Source: Cynocephalus volans
Lineage: Eukaryota > Chordata > Mammalia > Dermoptera > Cynocephalidae
Direction: 5' to 3'
Assembly (NCBI RefSeq): GCF_027409185.1
Contig: NC_084462.1
Coordinates: 28,619,577-28,683,576 of the forward strand
Length of the DNA stretch: 64,000 nucleotides
The position numbers and the translations under genes were made by a program. Shown here one piece after another: positions 1 through 12,900 of this stretch. The notes beneath the pieces were generated by a model, which saw only the letters and a program-made list of their open reading frames with translations, ran no database searches and was not told the DNA's origin. How positions within the stretch are numbered: position 1 is the stretch's first letter; each line of letters starts with the position of its first letter.

Positions 1-820
1 ACTGTCAAGTCATGGACTTTAAGTTTCAGATCACTTTTTCAGTACATTTAAATCTAAGTAATTGTTATCAAAAAATGCAAATTTAGTTGTGATATTCGTT
101 GATGTTAAATTCCTATAATCAGATTAACCTGTTTGCTTGCTTGTTTGTTTTCTCTCCTGCTTTAGCTTAAAGTATCAGTGGTTGAGAAGAGCTTTTTGGA
201 CCTGTTACCACCCCAAGCTGTGTAATATACTTGTATAACAGAAATACCTTCTATACAAACCTTTTTTTCTACTTTTAGATAGAAATGTCTACTTTTTCAG
301 CAGTTCTGTGAATTGAATTAAAGAGCAGAGTGACTGTAGATGTGGAATGGCTGGTTTACTTTGGAATGTATTATAAAGCTTTTACAGCAATGCTGGAAAA
401 ATGACAGGGAAAACGACAGGGATGAATCTCATCGGATTTTTTACATATTCGGCAGAGCCTTCAGCTGTGGTGTTTATTTTCCAATCAAATGAAGATATCT
501 CCTACTGGAACATCTCAGCTTCTGCAGTGGAGAAAATTCCTGTGATAGTTCAGTTCTTTAGGTTTTCTATTTGAAAAATCATTTAAATGATCCTTTGTTC
601 ACAGCTCTCCTTAATGACTGAGTGAACAATTAGTATCTGTATATTTGACTAAACCTTTTCCTAAGCTATCTATCATGGTTCATATGTTTTTTATCATAAT
701 TAAAAGAAAAACCCTCTGGATCACCTAACAGTCAGAGGTCAGTATCTCAGCGTGTGGATTATAGGCGAAATACAGAGAACCTGTACCACTTTTACTTTTC
801 GTCCAAATAAAATGCACGGT
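1..820 (+). other. Possible 3' UTR of GTF2I (upstream neighbour)
   Basis: This AT-rich stretch shows no repeat I recognise and has no long reading frame. In other mammals GTF2I ends on the same strand roughly 10 kb before NCF1, so this could be its 3' untranslated region. An AATAAA at 806-811 would be a fitting end. No GTF2I coding sequence is visible, so the call rests on synteny only. Confidence 0.35.
806..811 (+). terminator. Candidate poly(A) signal AATAAA
   Basis: A canonical AATAAA on the plus strand near the right end of the presumed GTF2I 3' UTR. It is the best placed such hexamer before the sequence character changes. No transcript evidence is available. Confidence 0.3.
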
Positions 821-3800
821 GTACCAGAAGTTGAAGATCAGGTATGAGTACTTGGGCACACTAGACGACACTAAAGCCCCTCAGTCACGTATCCGACCTG
901 TCATGTTGTGGAATTCTTTGGCACATGTACCAGCTTGGATCAGGCTCGATGGGGTTGTCATTGCCTGCATCATTTCCTAATTCTCCTTGTCACATTGAGG
1001 CCCCAGTGTGGAGAGTGATGGGTCGGTAAGCTGATTATGCACCCTCTGATGTTCTGCGCCATTTTAGGAGAATCTTACATGTGTTGAGATTTTGCAAACA
1101 ATTAATTGTAAAATAACCAGCTGTATGAAAAGCTGGAGTATGTGATGGCATAGAATTTTCATTTCCTCTCTCACAATATTCACAATGGAGAGTTATATTA
1201 CATGGTAGCAGAAATAGGCATTTTTATGTGTTGCTTATATTTTACCTCAAATTAAATTGTAGATATAGGGTAATAAATAAAATCCATCCATGCCTTTCAC
1301 ACACTAATTCATTTCTGTCGAAGGTGTTTTCATGACTATGTCTGGGGAAACTTGTGGGTGGCTCGGTGGTAGGTGGAATGCACACGAGGGTGCTGGGGCC
1401 CTGCTCGGAGCCTGCAGAGCCTCCTGGGCCGGAGCCCACCTTCTTGTCTGTGACATGCCAGCTGCGGGGTGGAAAGCAGCTTGATGTGATAACTTTTTAA
1501 AAGGTTTAAGGAGTGCTCCTGTCCCATCCTGCATCTCCTCTACACTAAACTATAGTGATTTTTAAGGTCAAACCCTCTCCCCAGATAGAGCACACACATA
1601 ATCTCCCACCTAAAAATCACACACTGGCTGTAGATTTCTTCTGCTCTCTCAGCATAGCCCCTTGCCCTGCTGGCATGTGCTCAGGGAAAGTCCATCTCCT
1701 TTGATTATTAATCTTTCAACCGACATTACGGGGAGACAGCTGCTCCAGCAGTAGAATCTCCTGGTTCCTTTCATGTGTTCTTAAAAGGTGCACTGCTGTA
1801 CCGCCCTTAGCCACACTTCCCAGCCTGACTCTGGAGGGTCGGAGCCATCCCAGGGCTGCTTTTTAAAAGGAGTCCAGCCCCTTATATAACTCTTTATTCC
1901 ACTTTTGTTTTAACACGAATTTAACACAGGCTTACCAAGGAGGTCTATTTTCCTATCCAGTATAAAAATTCTGTGTGTGTATACAGGTATATGCATTTTT
2001 TACTTTATATATGCCCACAAATACACATTTGTTAAAAAGCATGTATTTAAAATGGTCTCAAGTCTGTCAAGTGGATTGGTTTGTTATTCTGGAAAACACT
2101 GTAGACTCAGACTGCTACGTGGTCCTCATGAAAACTTTGTAAAGACTTAAGGAATGCGCTCCTGTCCCCTCCTGCCTGTCCTCCAAACTAAGGCCCAGTT
2201 CCTTCAAGACACACTGAGGGAAAACTGCAGAAGCCCGGCGCGGCAACTGTCGCTGCGTCTGTCTGCGGGAGGGTGTGCAAGTGGAGTCGGTTCTTACTAG
2301 CTCCTCTTGAAGCTTTAACGTGTTGTGTTCTCCACTTCCCACAGTTGCGTGTCTCTTAGTAAAGCTTCCCACAGAACAGCATCATTTCCTGGCGGGATGA
2401 CTGCTTTACCTAATTGCCTCCTTACCAGCAATGGCAAAATTAGCCCTGGGTCAGGGCCATGGGCATGTTTAACGAGTAGCAGTGAGGCCCTGGTTGGCTA
2501 AATCAGAGCCCGGTAACAGTCTACGAGAGGACCCAGCTACCTACTATGATGAATAAGCAGCACATTTATAAAAGGTGCTGCATAAATAGCATGGTTCTTT
2601 GGGAGATGGGAAGGAAGAATTAAACTTGCCCACTAATACATTAGTAAAGTCTGGATTGAAAACCAAAATACAGTTCAAGTAGGTCTCTTCAGTAAATCTA
2701 ATGCGCTTACTGTTTCTGAAGCAACTTCCTGATTCCAAAATGATTCATGGTCAACAATTACTTTACCAGGTAATATGGCAGAGTGACTGTAGAGCAAAGG
2801 CTTTGTGACCAAATCTAAACCCCCCTTGTGGACAGCTGTTACCTTAAGTTAATTTCCATCAGAAAAACAGTAAAACCAAAAAAATGTCTGCATCCCAGGA
2901 CTGTATGAATTAAATCCTGCCAGTAGAGTTGTACTAAGTGCTAACTCCTGTTGCAAGCTCTGGATCTTCAGGACAAAATGGAAACCACTTTGGTCCTGTA
3001 GCAGCCTCTGCTGTTGGACCTGCAGTGCAGCTGGAGGGCGGGCCCGAAGGAAGGGCTGGCGACTGGTCGCTCTCAAGTGCTAAAGCTGCAGGTTTTCATC
3101 TGTTGATCAGAAGTCTTGGTGTTTGACTATCCTGTATAGACTATTCAATGCACACAGCCCACCATTTTTGGCAGTTAGCACACCATAAGATACCTTTATC
3201 TTGTGATTGGTTTAAACCAGCTGTGGTATGTAAAGTGAGGTTTGGGAGATTGGGGGAAGTAGTTGCCCCACTCTTCTTCAGAGACTCGGGGATGAGGCTT
3301 GAACCCATATCTGTAATCCTCACTGCCCTAGGGTAGTGCCCCAGTGTCCTAGGCAGGCCTAGGACAAAAGCAGGCTGTCAGGTCCTTTTGAAGTAGGTTA
3401 GTTATTCTGAGCATCCTTCTGGCTCCTGTTTCTGCTTTTCTTTTCTGCCCACTCTCTCACCCCAGACCAAAAGGACTGTTGGAGAGAGACTTGAGTGATC
3501 AGACCTTTCCAGTTTCCATATGATGCCCCAAGTGTTGAACTAAGTAAATTCAGTGGAATTAGTTGGCAGATAATTGTTATACACCAAGTGGGTGTCTTCT
3601 GGAAGGTCATTGTTGAGGACTCACCTTTCTTAATGGAAGCCCCAGTTTCTGGACTTGTATGTCTTTTGAAGATGGGTTCTTCCAGGGATGCCTCAGTTTC
3701 CCTATGATGGGGGAAAAGAAGGGGACAGGATTTTAGGAATGGAGGTGACTTGTAGGTCACTTCTCTAGTGTAGCCACTCTTCCCTGAACTTCTCAGGTCT

Positions 3801-6044
3801 GTGTGTCGACAGACAGGGCTGCTTACACACAGGCCTCCAAACGCATTGTTTTCCCCCTTCCTCTGGAATTTAGGTTTACTTTGCTCCAGCATGTGAGAGG
3901 GACCATCAGCTTTCTGTACTTCACCTCATGGTTGCTGACTTGGCTCAAAGTGTAGATTTGAAAGCAGCTCGCTGCTGGTTTTAGAAATCCCAGGTCCTTG
4001 AGAATCTGATGACCTGTTGATGGTGAGTGGTGCTTGGCCTGGCCTCCAGAGGGTCTTCCTCACCTTGGGAACTGGGTTGGAAACCAAACATGGACTATTG
4101 GTCTGTGGTTTTCCCCAGCTGCCCTACCGTCTGGTCAGTGTGTGCGGCTGCCTAACCTGATCCACTCCCACCTCCACCACACCTCCCGTGTGGTTTTATT
4201 TTGAGGAAGTGTCAGGACTAAGTTTAGCACTGAAAGCAAGCTATGATACAACACCAGTTTGTAAAGATGTTTCCTGCCTAATTTCCTTCTCAGAAGCAAG
4301 AGCAGAGCATTTGGTAGCACCAACTTCCTGCATGATCTCAAGGCTGCTCATTTAAGCCTAACTCAAATTAAGTTCTGTAAAGCAGGAGTGACCCACATAG
4401 AAGACCATGCCCTTGGCAGTGCCTGAGAGGTCCTGGCGAGAGGTGTCAAGACAATTTGGCAGACCCAACCAGGGGCAGCAAAAGCAGAAGGCCCTCCTCC
4501 AAGGGCTTTAATGTCACTGGCTACAGGGACATCTAAATAAACCCTGAAAGGATCTATTGAGATCATGCTCTGATTTAGACTGAAATCGCCCTGCCTTAGG
4601 ATGTCTAAATCCTGTAGGAAAGACCCTTGATAAAAGCAAGTGCAGATTTGCAAAAAGACAGGGGCAAGGCTGGGGACCCAAGGTGAATGTGCGTGAATCC
4701 GTGGCAAGTGCTCCCATCACGAGCCTCGGGTTCCTCTTGATCCTCAGGAAACACGCTGCAGAGGCGGCACAGTTGGTCCTGGTGGTTGATGGAGGGGCGA
4801 GGTGGCGTATCCTGCCACCAGCTGCCCCATCCCTCTGTCAACCCCAACTCCAGACTTGTGTGTCATTGCCACTGCCAGCTGTCTTCCCTGCACTTCCTGG
4901 TGCTGGAGAGATGTGGAAATGACCAGCCCAGCCCTGGTGACTGGGTCTAGTGGCCTGATTTCCTCATCGCTAGAACTAGTTTCAAGTTTAAATAAATCAC
5001 CACAAAACCCCCTGTGCTGGTAGTATGCTGCTGAAAGTACCGTGGTGGTTGGTTAGTGAACTTCAAATATCTTTCACCTGCAACTAGGTTCCCTGAGCAA
5101 GGAAGATTGTCAGCAAGGGGCGGGGGGAGCTGGAGGAGCAGTCTCTGGCCAGGCCTTGGGGCTCCTGGCTCTGGGGTGGGGCTGGCTTGGAGAGTCCCCC
5201 TGCCTCCCACACGCACAGGTACTTGCCAAGGGCCGGGTGGTGCCAGGAGCTCTGCCAGAAGCTACAGTGCAGCGAGGACAGGGCCAGCCAGTTCCTGGCC
5301 TGACCTTGTCAGGGAAGGCCTCCAATCACCTGCACAACCCCTAGCCTTTGGCTCCATCCTGGGTCTAAACTCTGCTCTAGACCGGGAGCTACCACACACT
5401 GTCGCACCAGCCCTCCAGCGACAGCTCCGGCACAGCACTAGGGAGGCTGCCCTACTGTCTGTCCAGACCATGGACAGGTCACATTATCCTCGTTCAGAGC
5501 CCTGTTTAAATGGCAGGAGCCCACCCTGACCCCAGCCCAGCAGAGCCTGCCGCCCGCCGTTCCTCCGCAGAGCACGGGCGGGCTGAGGACTGAATGAGGT
5601 CAAGTACCCGCTGGGCGAGTGCTGGCTATCACTAGACACGTGCAGTAGGTGCGGTTGTTAGCGCCTTCTCACATGTGACAGGCCCAGGGCGCCTGAGATG
5701 ACTTACGGGGGACACACAGGAAATGGAGAGGGCAGGGTTCAGAGCCCAGTGCGAACGCGTGTGCATGTCCTCCCTCTGCACCTGCCTTCCTGAGAAAGGA
5801 AGACTTGGGGTCCCTGGGGAGGTGGTGAGCTCATGAGTGGGCTGTGTTTCCACCCAGAGACACCTGCCTGTCATTGCAGCCTTGGCCCCCACACAGCCAG
5901 TATCACAGCCAAGTGTCCCTGTTTGCCAGCAGTGGCTCGGGGGCCCCATCCTACTCTAGGCGCTAACGAGGACAGGCTCTGTGGGCTAGCCCAGGACCTG
6001 GCAAGGGGATCAGGCTGTTGCTCAAGAATGGGCAGTAGGAGGGC
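821..6044. other. Intergenic DNA, no gene recognised
   Basis: Only short chance reading frames occur, without domain-like content or plausible splice structure. A roughly 40-bp motif occurs twice, near 1509-1548 and 2151-2192. A short TG run lies near 1968-1982. I see no tRNA, rRNA or other RNA gene. Confidence 0.5.
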
Positions 6045-6466
6045 TGTATGAGTCTGTTTCTGTTGCTTAGAACAAAATAGACGGAACTGGGTGATTTATA
6101 AGAAAACGAAATTCATTGCTTACAGTTTTGAGGCTGGAAAGTCAAGTCTACCTGGTGGTGGTGACAGTGACCCAGGGATCTCACATTGCAAGATGGTGGA
6201 AGCAGAGAGAGCAGAGAGAGAGAGAGAGAGAAAGACAGACTCTCTTCCTTTAAAGCCCTCGGAACCACGCCCCTGACCACCAATTTTAATCCATTCACTA
6301 CTGCACGGTCCTACAATCACCTCTTCAAGGCTCCACCTTTCAATCACCATAATAGTATTTACCACCTTCTTAACAGTCACAGTGGGGCTGTTTCTAATAC
6401 ATAAAACTTAGAGGACACAATTCAAGCTTTAGGGAGTTTTAGGGGGACATAATTCAATGCACTACA
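6045..6466 (+). mobile_element. MaLR-like solo LTR
   Basis: The element begins TGTATGAGTC and ends CACTACA, giving TG...CA termini, and is about 420 bp long. It closely resembles the LTR at 13659-14091 along its length, including the block 'gtgacccagg' and the phrase 'ctcacattgcaa'. The flanks agggc (6040-6044) and agggg (6467-6471) match at four of five bases, as expected of an aged 5-bp target duplication. No internal retroviral sequence is attached. The MST/THE1-like MaLR class is inferred from the opening sequence. Confidence 0.65.
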
Positions 6467-6875
6467 AGGGGCTTAGGTTAGGCCTGGGGAAGAACTGTCC
6501 CCCAACGAACAGCGATGTGTTCCAACCTGGGAAGCCCTGGATTCCCGCTCCTGACAAGATCCCAGAGGGCACTGCCTGGGCCTCATGCCCTGACGCCAAG
6601 CCCCTTTCCACACACCCTGACTCCACTGGCCCAGCCTTGGGGATTTCCTGGCTAAGGAAATGGCCAGCCCGGCCCATCTCAGAAAGGCCAAGTGGCCTGA
6701 GGGTGGGGAGGGTGGCAGCTAGAGGAAGGCCAAGATCCTTGTGGCCAGACCGCGAAGCCCTGCTCCCCTCCAGCCTGGCCTGATGTCAGAGTCCCCTCCC
6801 GTGACGTTCATGCAGGCTGGCTCCTCCCTCATGAGCCCCTCCCTAACCCAATCATCATTCATTCGCATGTTGTCC

Positions 6876-7075
6876 AACTTGCCTGCGTTCAGATCCCAGC
6901 TCTGCGCTTACCAGCCATGGCAACCTACTTACCTCTCTGGGCCTCAGTTTTCCAATCTCAGAAGTGGGGGGAAACGATGGTATCTGTAGCCTGTCAGCCT
7001 CCTCGTGAGGGTAAGCTGCGGTCTTAAACACAAAACACCTAGGACGGTGCCTGACACAGGACGCATCTTTCCTTA
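6876..7075 (+). mobile_element. MIR SINE
   Basis: The text follows the ancient MIR consensus: 'cagatcccagctctg', then 'cctctctgggcctcag', then 'acggtgcctgacac'. It is diverged, with no recognisable target duplication, as usual for this old family. Confidence 0.75.
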
Positions 7076-7791
7076 TAGCACTTGAGGGGAGGTGGGGGCA
7101 ATTCTGGGGGCTCCAGGATTGTTCTAATCCTTGGGTAATGAAGTCTACTTTATAATTATTATAATTTCATAATAATAAGTTAAGCTGTGCAGTTTTCTGT
7201 ATGTTTCACAATTTCTTTTAAAAAGTTTTTAAAATTCTCTCCTTTCCCCTAAGAAGTCTTTTATCTGTTCATCACCTCCTCCCCTCACCTCTGTTCATTC
7301 CCCTTTTTGTTGTCAGTTTCTAAATCACCCAGTCACTTGCTCGTTTCATCCATGCCTTATCTCGGGACTGGCAGGTCAGCCAGTGAGAGTGCAGCCTTGT
7401 GACACCGAGGTCAAGGGTGCAGGTTCCCCTTACTGGCCAGCCACCAAAAAAAGTTCACCTTCTCTCTCCTGACACAAGGGCTGGGCGCTGCTTGCACAGG
7501 CCTGGTGCTCCCAGCGTCTCCTGTCTGGCTCCCACGGGAACGTCCATGGCCACAGGGGGCATGTGGGGAGGTGGCAGCACAGTGGCTCCAAGGCTGCTGG
7601 GCTGAGGCTGGCCAGGCAGTTGGGCAAGAGTGGAAAGACCCTGGAGGAGGGGAAGGAGGTGCTGAGGCCGTGGGCTCTGCTTGCCGCGGCCCCCACCCTG
7701 CCCTGCCAGCCCAGGTGCGTGACCGATGGGGGCCTCCCCAGGCATGGGGCACCTAGGAAAGCCAGCCCCGGGGGCCTTCTTGCATCCATTA

Positions 7792-7968
7792 TTCATCTTC
7801 CACTTTGAGTCTTTTTTTTTTTTGTCTTTTTCGTGACCGGCACTCAGCCAGTGAGTGCACCAGCCATTCCCATATAGGATCCGAACCGGTGGCGGGAACG
7901 TCGCTGCGCTCCCAGCACCGCACTCTCCCGAGTGCGCCACGGGCTCGGCCCTTCATCTTCCACTTTGA
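7792..7968 (-). mobile_element. CYN SINE (Ile-tRNA-like), with target duplications
   Basis: The minus strand reads gggccgagcccgtggcgcac and ends in a short 'gtcacgaaaaagac' tail and a poly(A) run. The core is 7809-7951. It is flanked by identical 17-bp duplications ttcatcttccactttga at 7792-7808 and 7952-7968. Perfect duplications imply a fairly recent insertion. Confidence 0.9.
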
Positions 7969-8929
7969 ATGCAAGTGATGTGTACCTGCAGGAGAGGGTC
8001 GTGCACAGGTCTTAGGCTGGTTTTCAGAAAGTGAACCCACTTGTGAGCTAGTGTCCTCCTGTCACTCCTGTCCCCTTCCGCACCCCACATGTCACCCTGG
8101 CTTCCAGCACCACACACGGCTCAGGTGATGTTGGAGTTTGGTAGAAACAGCACCATCCAGGACGGGTGCTTTGCCTCTGCCTTCTGTCTCTCAGCGTGGC
8201 GTCTGGAGGTTCAGCCATGTGTGTAGCAGCCCCTTGTCATCATTGAGCAGTGTCCATTGTGTCTGCCTATCCTTGTGGGATGGTCCTAGATGCATAAATG
8301 GAAATGACAGAGGAATGACTTGCAAGGCTAGTCACTCCTAGGATGCTGCCCTCTGGGTTGGGATAGGGGACAGTCATGACCAGAGGGGAGCAGGAGGCAG
8401 CAGGTGATGTGCCCTTTCTTGGCAAGGAAGAGAAGCACCTACCAAGCATATTTTTCAGAGCAGAGGGAATGGGCCTTACGCTTCTTAGACAACAAAATCA
8501 GGAACAACCTTGACCTTGACCTCATTGTGTTAGTCCTGAAATAGCACATCTTGGCTCCCCCTCCATCAGACCCTGACCTTCACCCCCAAAAGTCTAGGGG
8601 GTACCCATGGCTCAGAGTGCTCTCGGTGCCGTCTCCTTTGCCAGGGTCTCCCATGCTTGGACTCTGCAGATCTGGACTGCACATCGGCCCTGCCCACTCT
8701 CCCTGAGTTCCAGCAAGGGCCAGGAGGTGCAACACAGGCCTGCCGGGGAGGAGGGGCCTGTGGCCAGACTGCCTGGGTCTCAGGTTGGCCACCTGTGAGC
8801 TTGGATGAGCTCTATAGCCTCGGAGCCTTTTGGGCTTTAGTGAGAGAGAGGGAGAGAGGCCCCAGTCTGTCCGCAGGCTCCTGACACCTCCTTATCTCTA
8901 TATCCCAAGTCCCCTTCTGCACAGAGCTG

Positions 8930-9035
8930 ATGGTCCCATTTCACTCAGGAGGAAACTGAGTCAGCTCCGAGGAACAATTTGTTGAGCAGGATTTGAACTC
9001 AGGTCTCACTCAAAGTCTGTGCTGCATCTGTCCCA
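8930..9035 (-). mobile_element. MIR SINE fragment
   Basis: The plus strand carries the complement of the MIR core ('aggaaactgagtcagctcc', 'gatttgaactcaggtct'). It is a partial, diverged copy. Confidence 0.65.
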
Positions 9036-9239
9036 GCTGCCACCAGCCCTCAGCCACACTCGTACACCCAAGGATGTGCACCTAACCTGCGCACACGCTC
9101 CCACAGAGCTGCGCATCCATTCATCCCCTTCGTGAATTATAAAACCGCCATCAGATGTCTACAAGGAGCCACAGTGCTCCAGACCCCAGATGCAGGAGTG
9201 GGGCCAGAGCCCTTGACAAAACAGCCTGAGTCCCTGCTT

Positions 9240-9640
9240 TCATGGGACCCACATTCTGGTAAGGAGCGACATTGTAAAAAAAAAGGTTAAATTGCTCATA
9301 CATCTGTGATAAGTGAAAATAATAAGTAGATGATAAGTAGAAAAATAAAGCAGGAAGGGGAGACATGAAGATTGATATTTTATGTGAAGCTATCAAGGAA
9401 GGACCCTCAGAGGAGGTGACTTTCGAGCAGAGAAATGAGGAAGGGAGTTACAGATAAGTGGGGGGAAGCCAGTCGAGGGGACCAGCAGGTGCAAAGGCCC
9501 TGGGGTGCGAGCAGCTTGGGCTGTTCCGGGAACAGCAGAGAGGCCAGTACAGCTGGACCAGCAGGACCAGCCAAGAGGAGAGAGTGAGAGATAACCCCCC
9601 CAACCCTGTGGGGCCTTATAGGCCACAGAGGATGAGGGAA
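9240..9640 (+). repeat. Ancient interspersed repeat, family not named
   Basis: Phrases such as 'gcaaaggccctggggtgcga', 'gaacagcagagaggccagt' and 'ggggccttataggccacag' belong to a widespread old mammalian repeat. A related segment lies at 17215-17630. I recognise the family by text but cannot name it with confidence. Confidence 0.5.
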
Positions 9641-9788
9641 AGTTGTCACTGCACATATGTGTGTGTGTGGCTTCACACGTCCACACCTTGTCAGCCTGAA
9701 GAGTGCCCAGAAACTGAAAGAAGAAGCAAAGCCCTTTCTGCAACCCCCCTGCCTCCTCCCACCCCCCGGACCGACCGTGACAGAGGTC

Positions 9789-9797
9789 ACTTCCTCT
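9789..9797 (-). promoter_or_regulatory. Candidate PU.1 (ETS) site in the NCF1 promoter
   Basis: The plus strand reads acttcctct, so the minus strand reads agaggaagt, the GAGGAAGT ETS core. It lies about 70 bp before the NCF1 start codon in a promoter without a clear TATA box. In human NCF1 a PU.1 site close to the transcription start drives myeloid expression; this one is similarly placed. Binding itself is inferred. Confidence 0.6.
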
Positions 9798-9864
9798 TTC
9801 CAGTACATTTAAGGCCCAGCCCGGGAGTGCCCTGGAGAAGTCGAGGCCGCACCACTGCCCAGCC

Positions 9865-9936
9865 ATGGGGGACACCTTCATCCGCCACATCGCCCTCCTG
9901 GGCTTCGAGAAGCGTTTCGTCCCCAGCCAGCACTAC
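9865..9936 (+). CDS. NCF1: NCF1 coding exon 1
   Basis: 72 nt from ATG, encoding residues 1-24 ([18 protein letters not shown]...), the first strand of the PX domain. It ends in phase 0 at a gtgagt donor. The ATG context is cagccATGG, a good Kozak match. Confidence 0.96.
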
Positions 9937-12900
9937 GTGAGTAACCCCGGGGCACCGTAGGAAGCCCAGCACTCAGGTCCAGTGCCTGCCCCTCCAGGGA
10001 GTCCTCCCTGAGCAGCTCAGTTGCAGGGGGTGGTCCTCCCGGGCGGAATGCCTGACGCCTGGAGCTCTCTCTCTCAGCCACCCATGGTGTCAGTTACATT
10101 AGAGTCAGATCTTCTCCATCACAGGGGCCATAAAACTACACCCTCCTTCCTTGAGGGGCTGGAGAAATGCCTGCCCAGACATGGCCACCCCATCATGGCC
10201 TCCCCCAAGCCCAGCAGAAGGTCAAAAAGGAACTCCACTTAGAAAATTGTATGGCACTTGTATGGAACATTTAGTACTATGTGCTATGACCTTTCTCCTT
10301 TTTTCATAACTTTTAATTTTGAAGTAATTTCAAATTTACAGAAAGGTTGCCCTCCAAAGTACCAATAACTCCAATATTTCTTCACCCAGATTCTAATCTC
10401 CCCACCTCTCTGTCTCTCTCTCTCTCTGAATATAAATTTTCTAAATCATTTGTGAGTAAGTAGAAGACATTGTGTTTCTTCATCCTGAAATACTAGGTGG
10501 TGTCTATTTCTTAAAATCAAGGACAGTCTCTCACATAACCGCAATGCACCTGTGTCAAAATCAGGAGATTAACATTGACAAAACACTACGATCCAACCCA
10601 CAGACTTTGTTTAGAATTCCCCAAGTATTCTATTTGTCCTCTGTAGTAAAAACTTTTTTCAGGTCCAGGATCCAATCCAGGATCAATTAGTCATCATATC
10701 CTTTAGCCTTCTTTAATCTGGGTCGATCCTTATCAACTTTGGCATTTTGCAGAGAGCAGGCCAGTCACTGTGCAGAGTGTCTGTGGAGCTGGGTTTGTCG
10801 GATGCTTCCTCACTGGGTTCAGTCGTGCACTGGGGCAGGGACGCCTCAGAGGGCTTGCAGTGTTCTGATTGTGTCCTATCCAGTGGCACACAATTGTGAC
10901 CTGCTCCAATACCGGAGATGTTAACTTTGATCCCTAGGTCGTGGGCATGTCTTCCAAGTTTCTCTACTGTAAAGTTATTGTTTTTCCCTTTGTAATTAGT
11001 AACTAACTTTTGGGGAGATTCTTTGAAACTATGTGACTCTCCTGTTGCTGATGACTCTTTCCTAAGTCAAATTAACACAATGAACACCAAAGAGTGATTT
11101 TTCAATGCTGTCTTTCCTTCTGCATTTATTAATTAAAACTTTGCTGTAAGGGTCTTTCCTTCTCCATTATTTATTTGTTTACTTACGTCATTAGGGACAC
11201 ATGGATTTCTACTTTATTCAGTGCGTTATAATCCATTACTATTGTGACTTATTTAATGCTTGGGTTGTCCCAGACTTGGCCAGTGGGAGCTCCTTCAAGC
11301 TGGGTTCTCTGCCCTTTTGACATGTCCCCACATCCTTCTGGCTCATCTTGATTTCTGACACAAGATGTTGCAGGATTATTCTGCATATTCCAGCCCCAGC
11401 CCTGGATTTTCTAAGGATCCCTGGTTCTTTTGAGTGGGGAGAGACATTAGAACCCAAGATCTGGAAGTGAGGCGTGCTCTTGGCTACTGGGACATCACTG
11501 CTTATGTTCTTTCGGTGTGCACGCTGGGGGACATAGTAATTTCGTACGATTTTTTCCTTTCACCATTTGGTATTTGACTGTGAGAACCCTGGCTCCCAGC
11601 AAGGTCAGTAATTTGCTGCTTTGCTCAGTTCTACAATACACGTGAAATTGTTTCGGAATGACCACACCCACACCGTGATGAGTAACAGTCTGTGCTATTC
11701 TTTTTGTCTTTTTATCTTTGGACTGAGGGGAGGAAAAGTGCTGTAACTAAAATTTACTTGGATTATTTCTTTTCCATTTTTCTTTAATATGATTATGTTA
11801 CCAATTTGATATATAGTGAAGTTCGCTTGTTTGTCTCCAATTTTGAGGTTTTAAAAAGGTCTTTGTTGATTTAATTTTATTTTTATCTTATCTTCTTTTG
11901 TGGCTGGTTGGTAGGGGGATCGGAAACCTTCACCTTGGTGTTACAACACCAGCATCGAATCACCCGAGCTAACTGGCCAGCCCTCGTTTTATTTTTTAAA
12001 TGTGTAAAATATTAACATGCGTTCAAGCAGCAGAATTTGACAAAAAGGGCTGGCTGGTTAGCTCAGTTGGTTAGTGCACAGCCTTATAACACCAAGGCCG
12101 TGGGTTCGGATCCCCGTACCGGCCAGCTGCCAAAAAGAAAAGAAAAGAAAAGAAAAAAACTTGACCAAAAGATGTAGTCAGAGACTTGTTCTGGCATATC
12201 TTTCCTGTGTTTCTATTTGCAAAAATAAGTAGATATAGGTATAAATATTTTCTTGTTTTTCCTTCTTTACTACACATGGGTAATAAACAAGGTAGCAATG
12301 TATGTATGCTTTTTTTTTTTTTCATTTTGCTATAATATCCGGGGGTTCTCTCCAAATTAGATCATTCATTGAGTCAGTCTCATTGTTTTTACATCTGTGC
12401 AATATTCCATTGTGCACTATGCTGTTTTTTATTTAAACGATCATTTAGATTGTTTTTACTATTTTGCAGTTACCTAATTATCCTGCATTTCTGTTGCTGT
12501 GAGGGAAGCTGAGCGCCTCTCCGTGTGTTTAAGGGCGACCTACACACGTGCGCGTGCACTACCAATTATCTGTCCGTGCCTTCTGCCCAATTTTCTATCA
12601 GACTTTTTGTCCTTTTCTCTTCAAATTAAAAAAGTTCTTTACGTATTAGGAAGAGTAACACTTTACCTGTGATAAATGTTACAAATGTTTTCTCCTAGTC
12701 TATCATTTGTCTTTTGGCTTTGCTTATGGTTTTAGATGCAAAAATTTTAAATTTTAAGAATGTATTTGGAATATCAACATTTTCTTGTATTGCCTTCAGG
12801 TTCTGAGTCAGTCGGAAGCCTTCCTACATGCCCATGCTATGATCCCACGTTTCCTTCTGGCACTTGCATAATTTCATTTTCTACATTTAGATCTTGTCTA

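Noticed and set aside
1-820. Coding exons of GTF2I
   Set aside because: No I-repeat or C-terminal GTF2I peptide is readable in any frame. At most this is 3' UTR.
3398-3892. A 164-residue minus-strand frame
   Set aside because: No domain, no splice support and low-complexity composition. Expected by chance in a window of this size.
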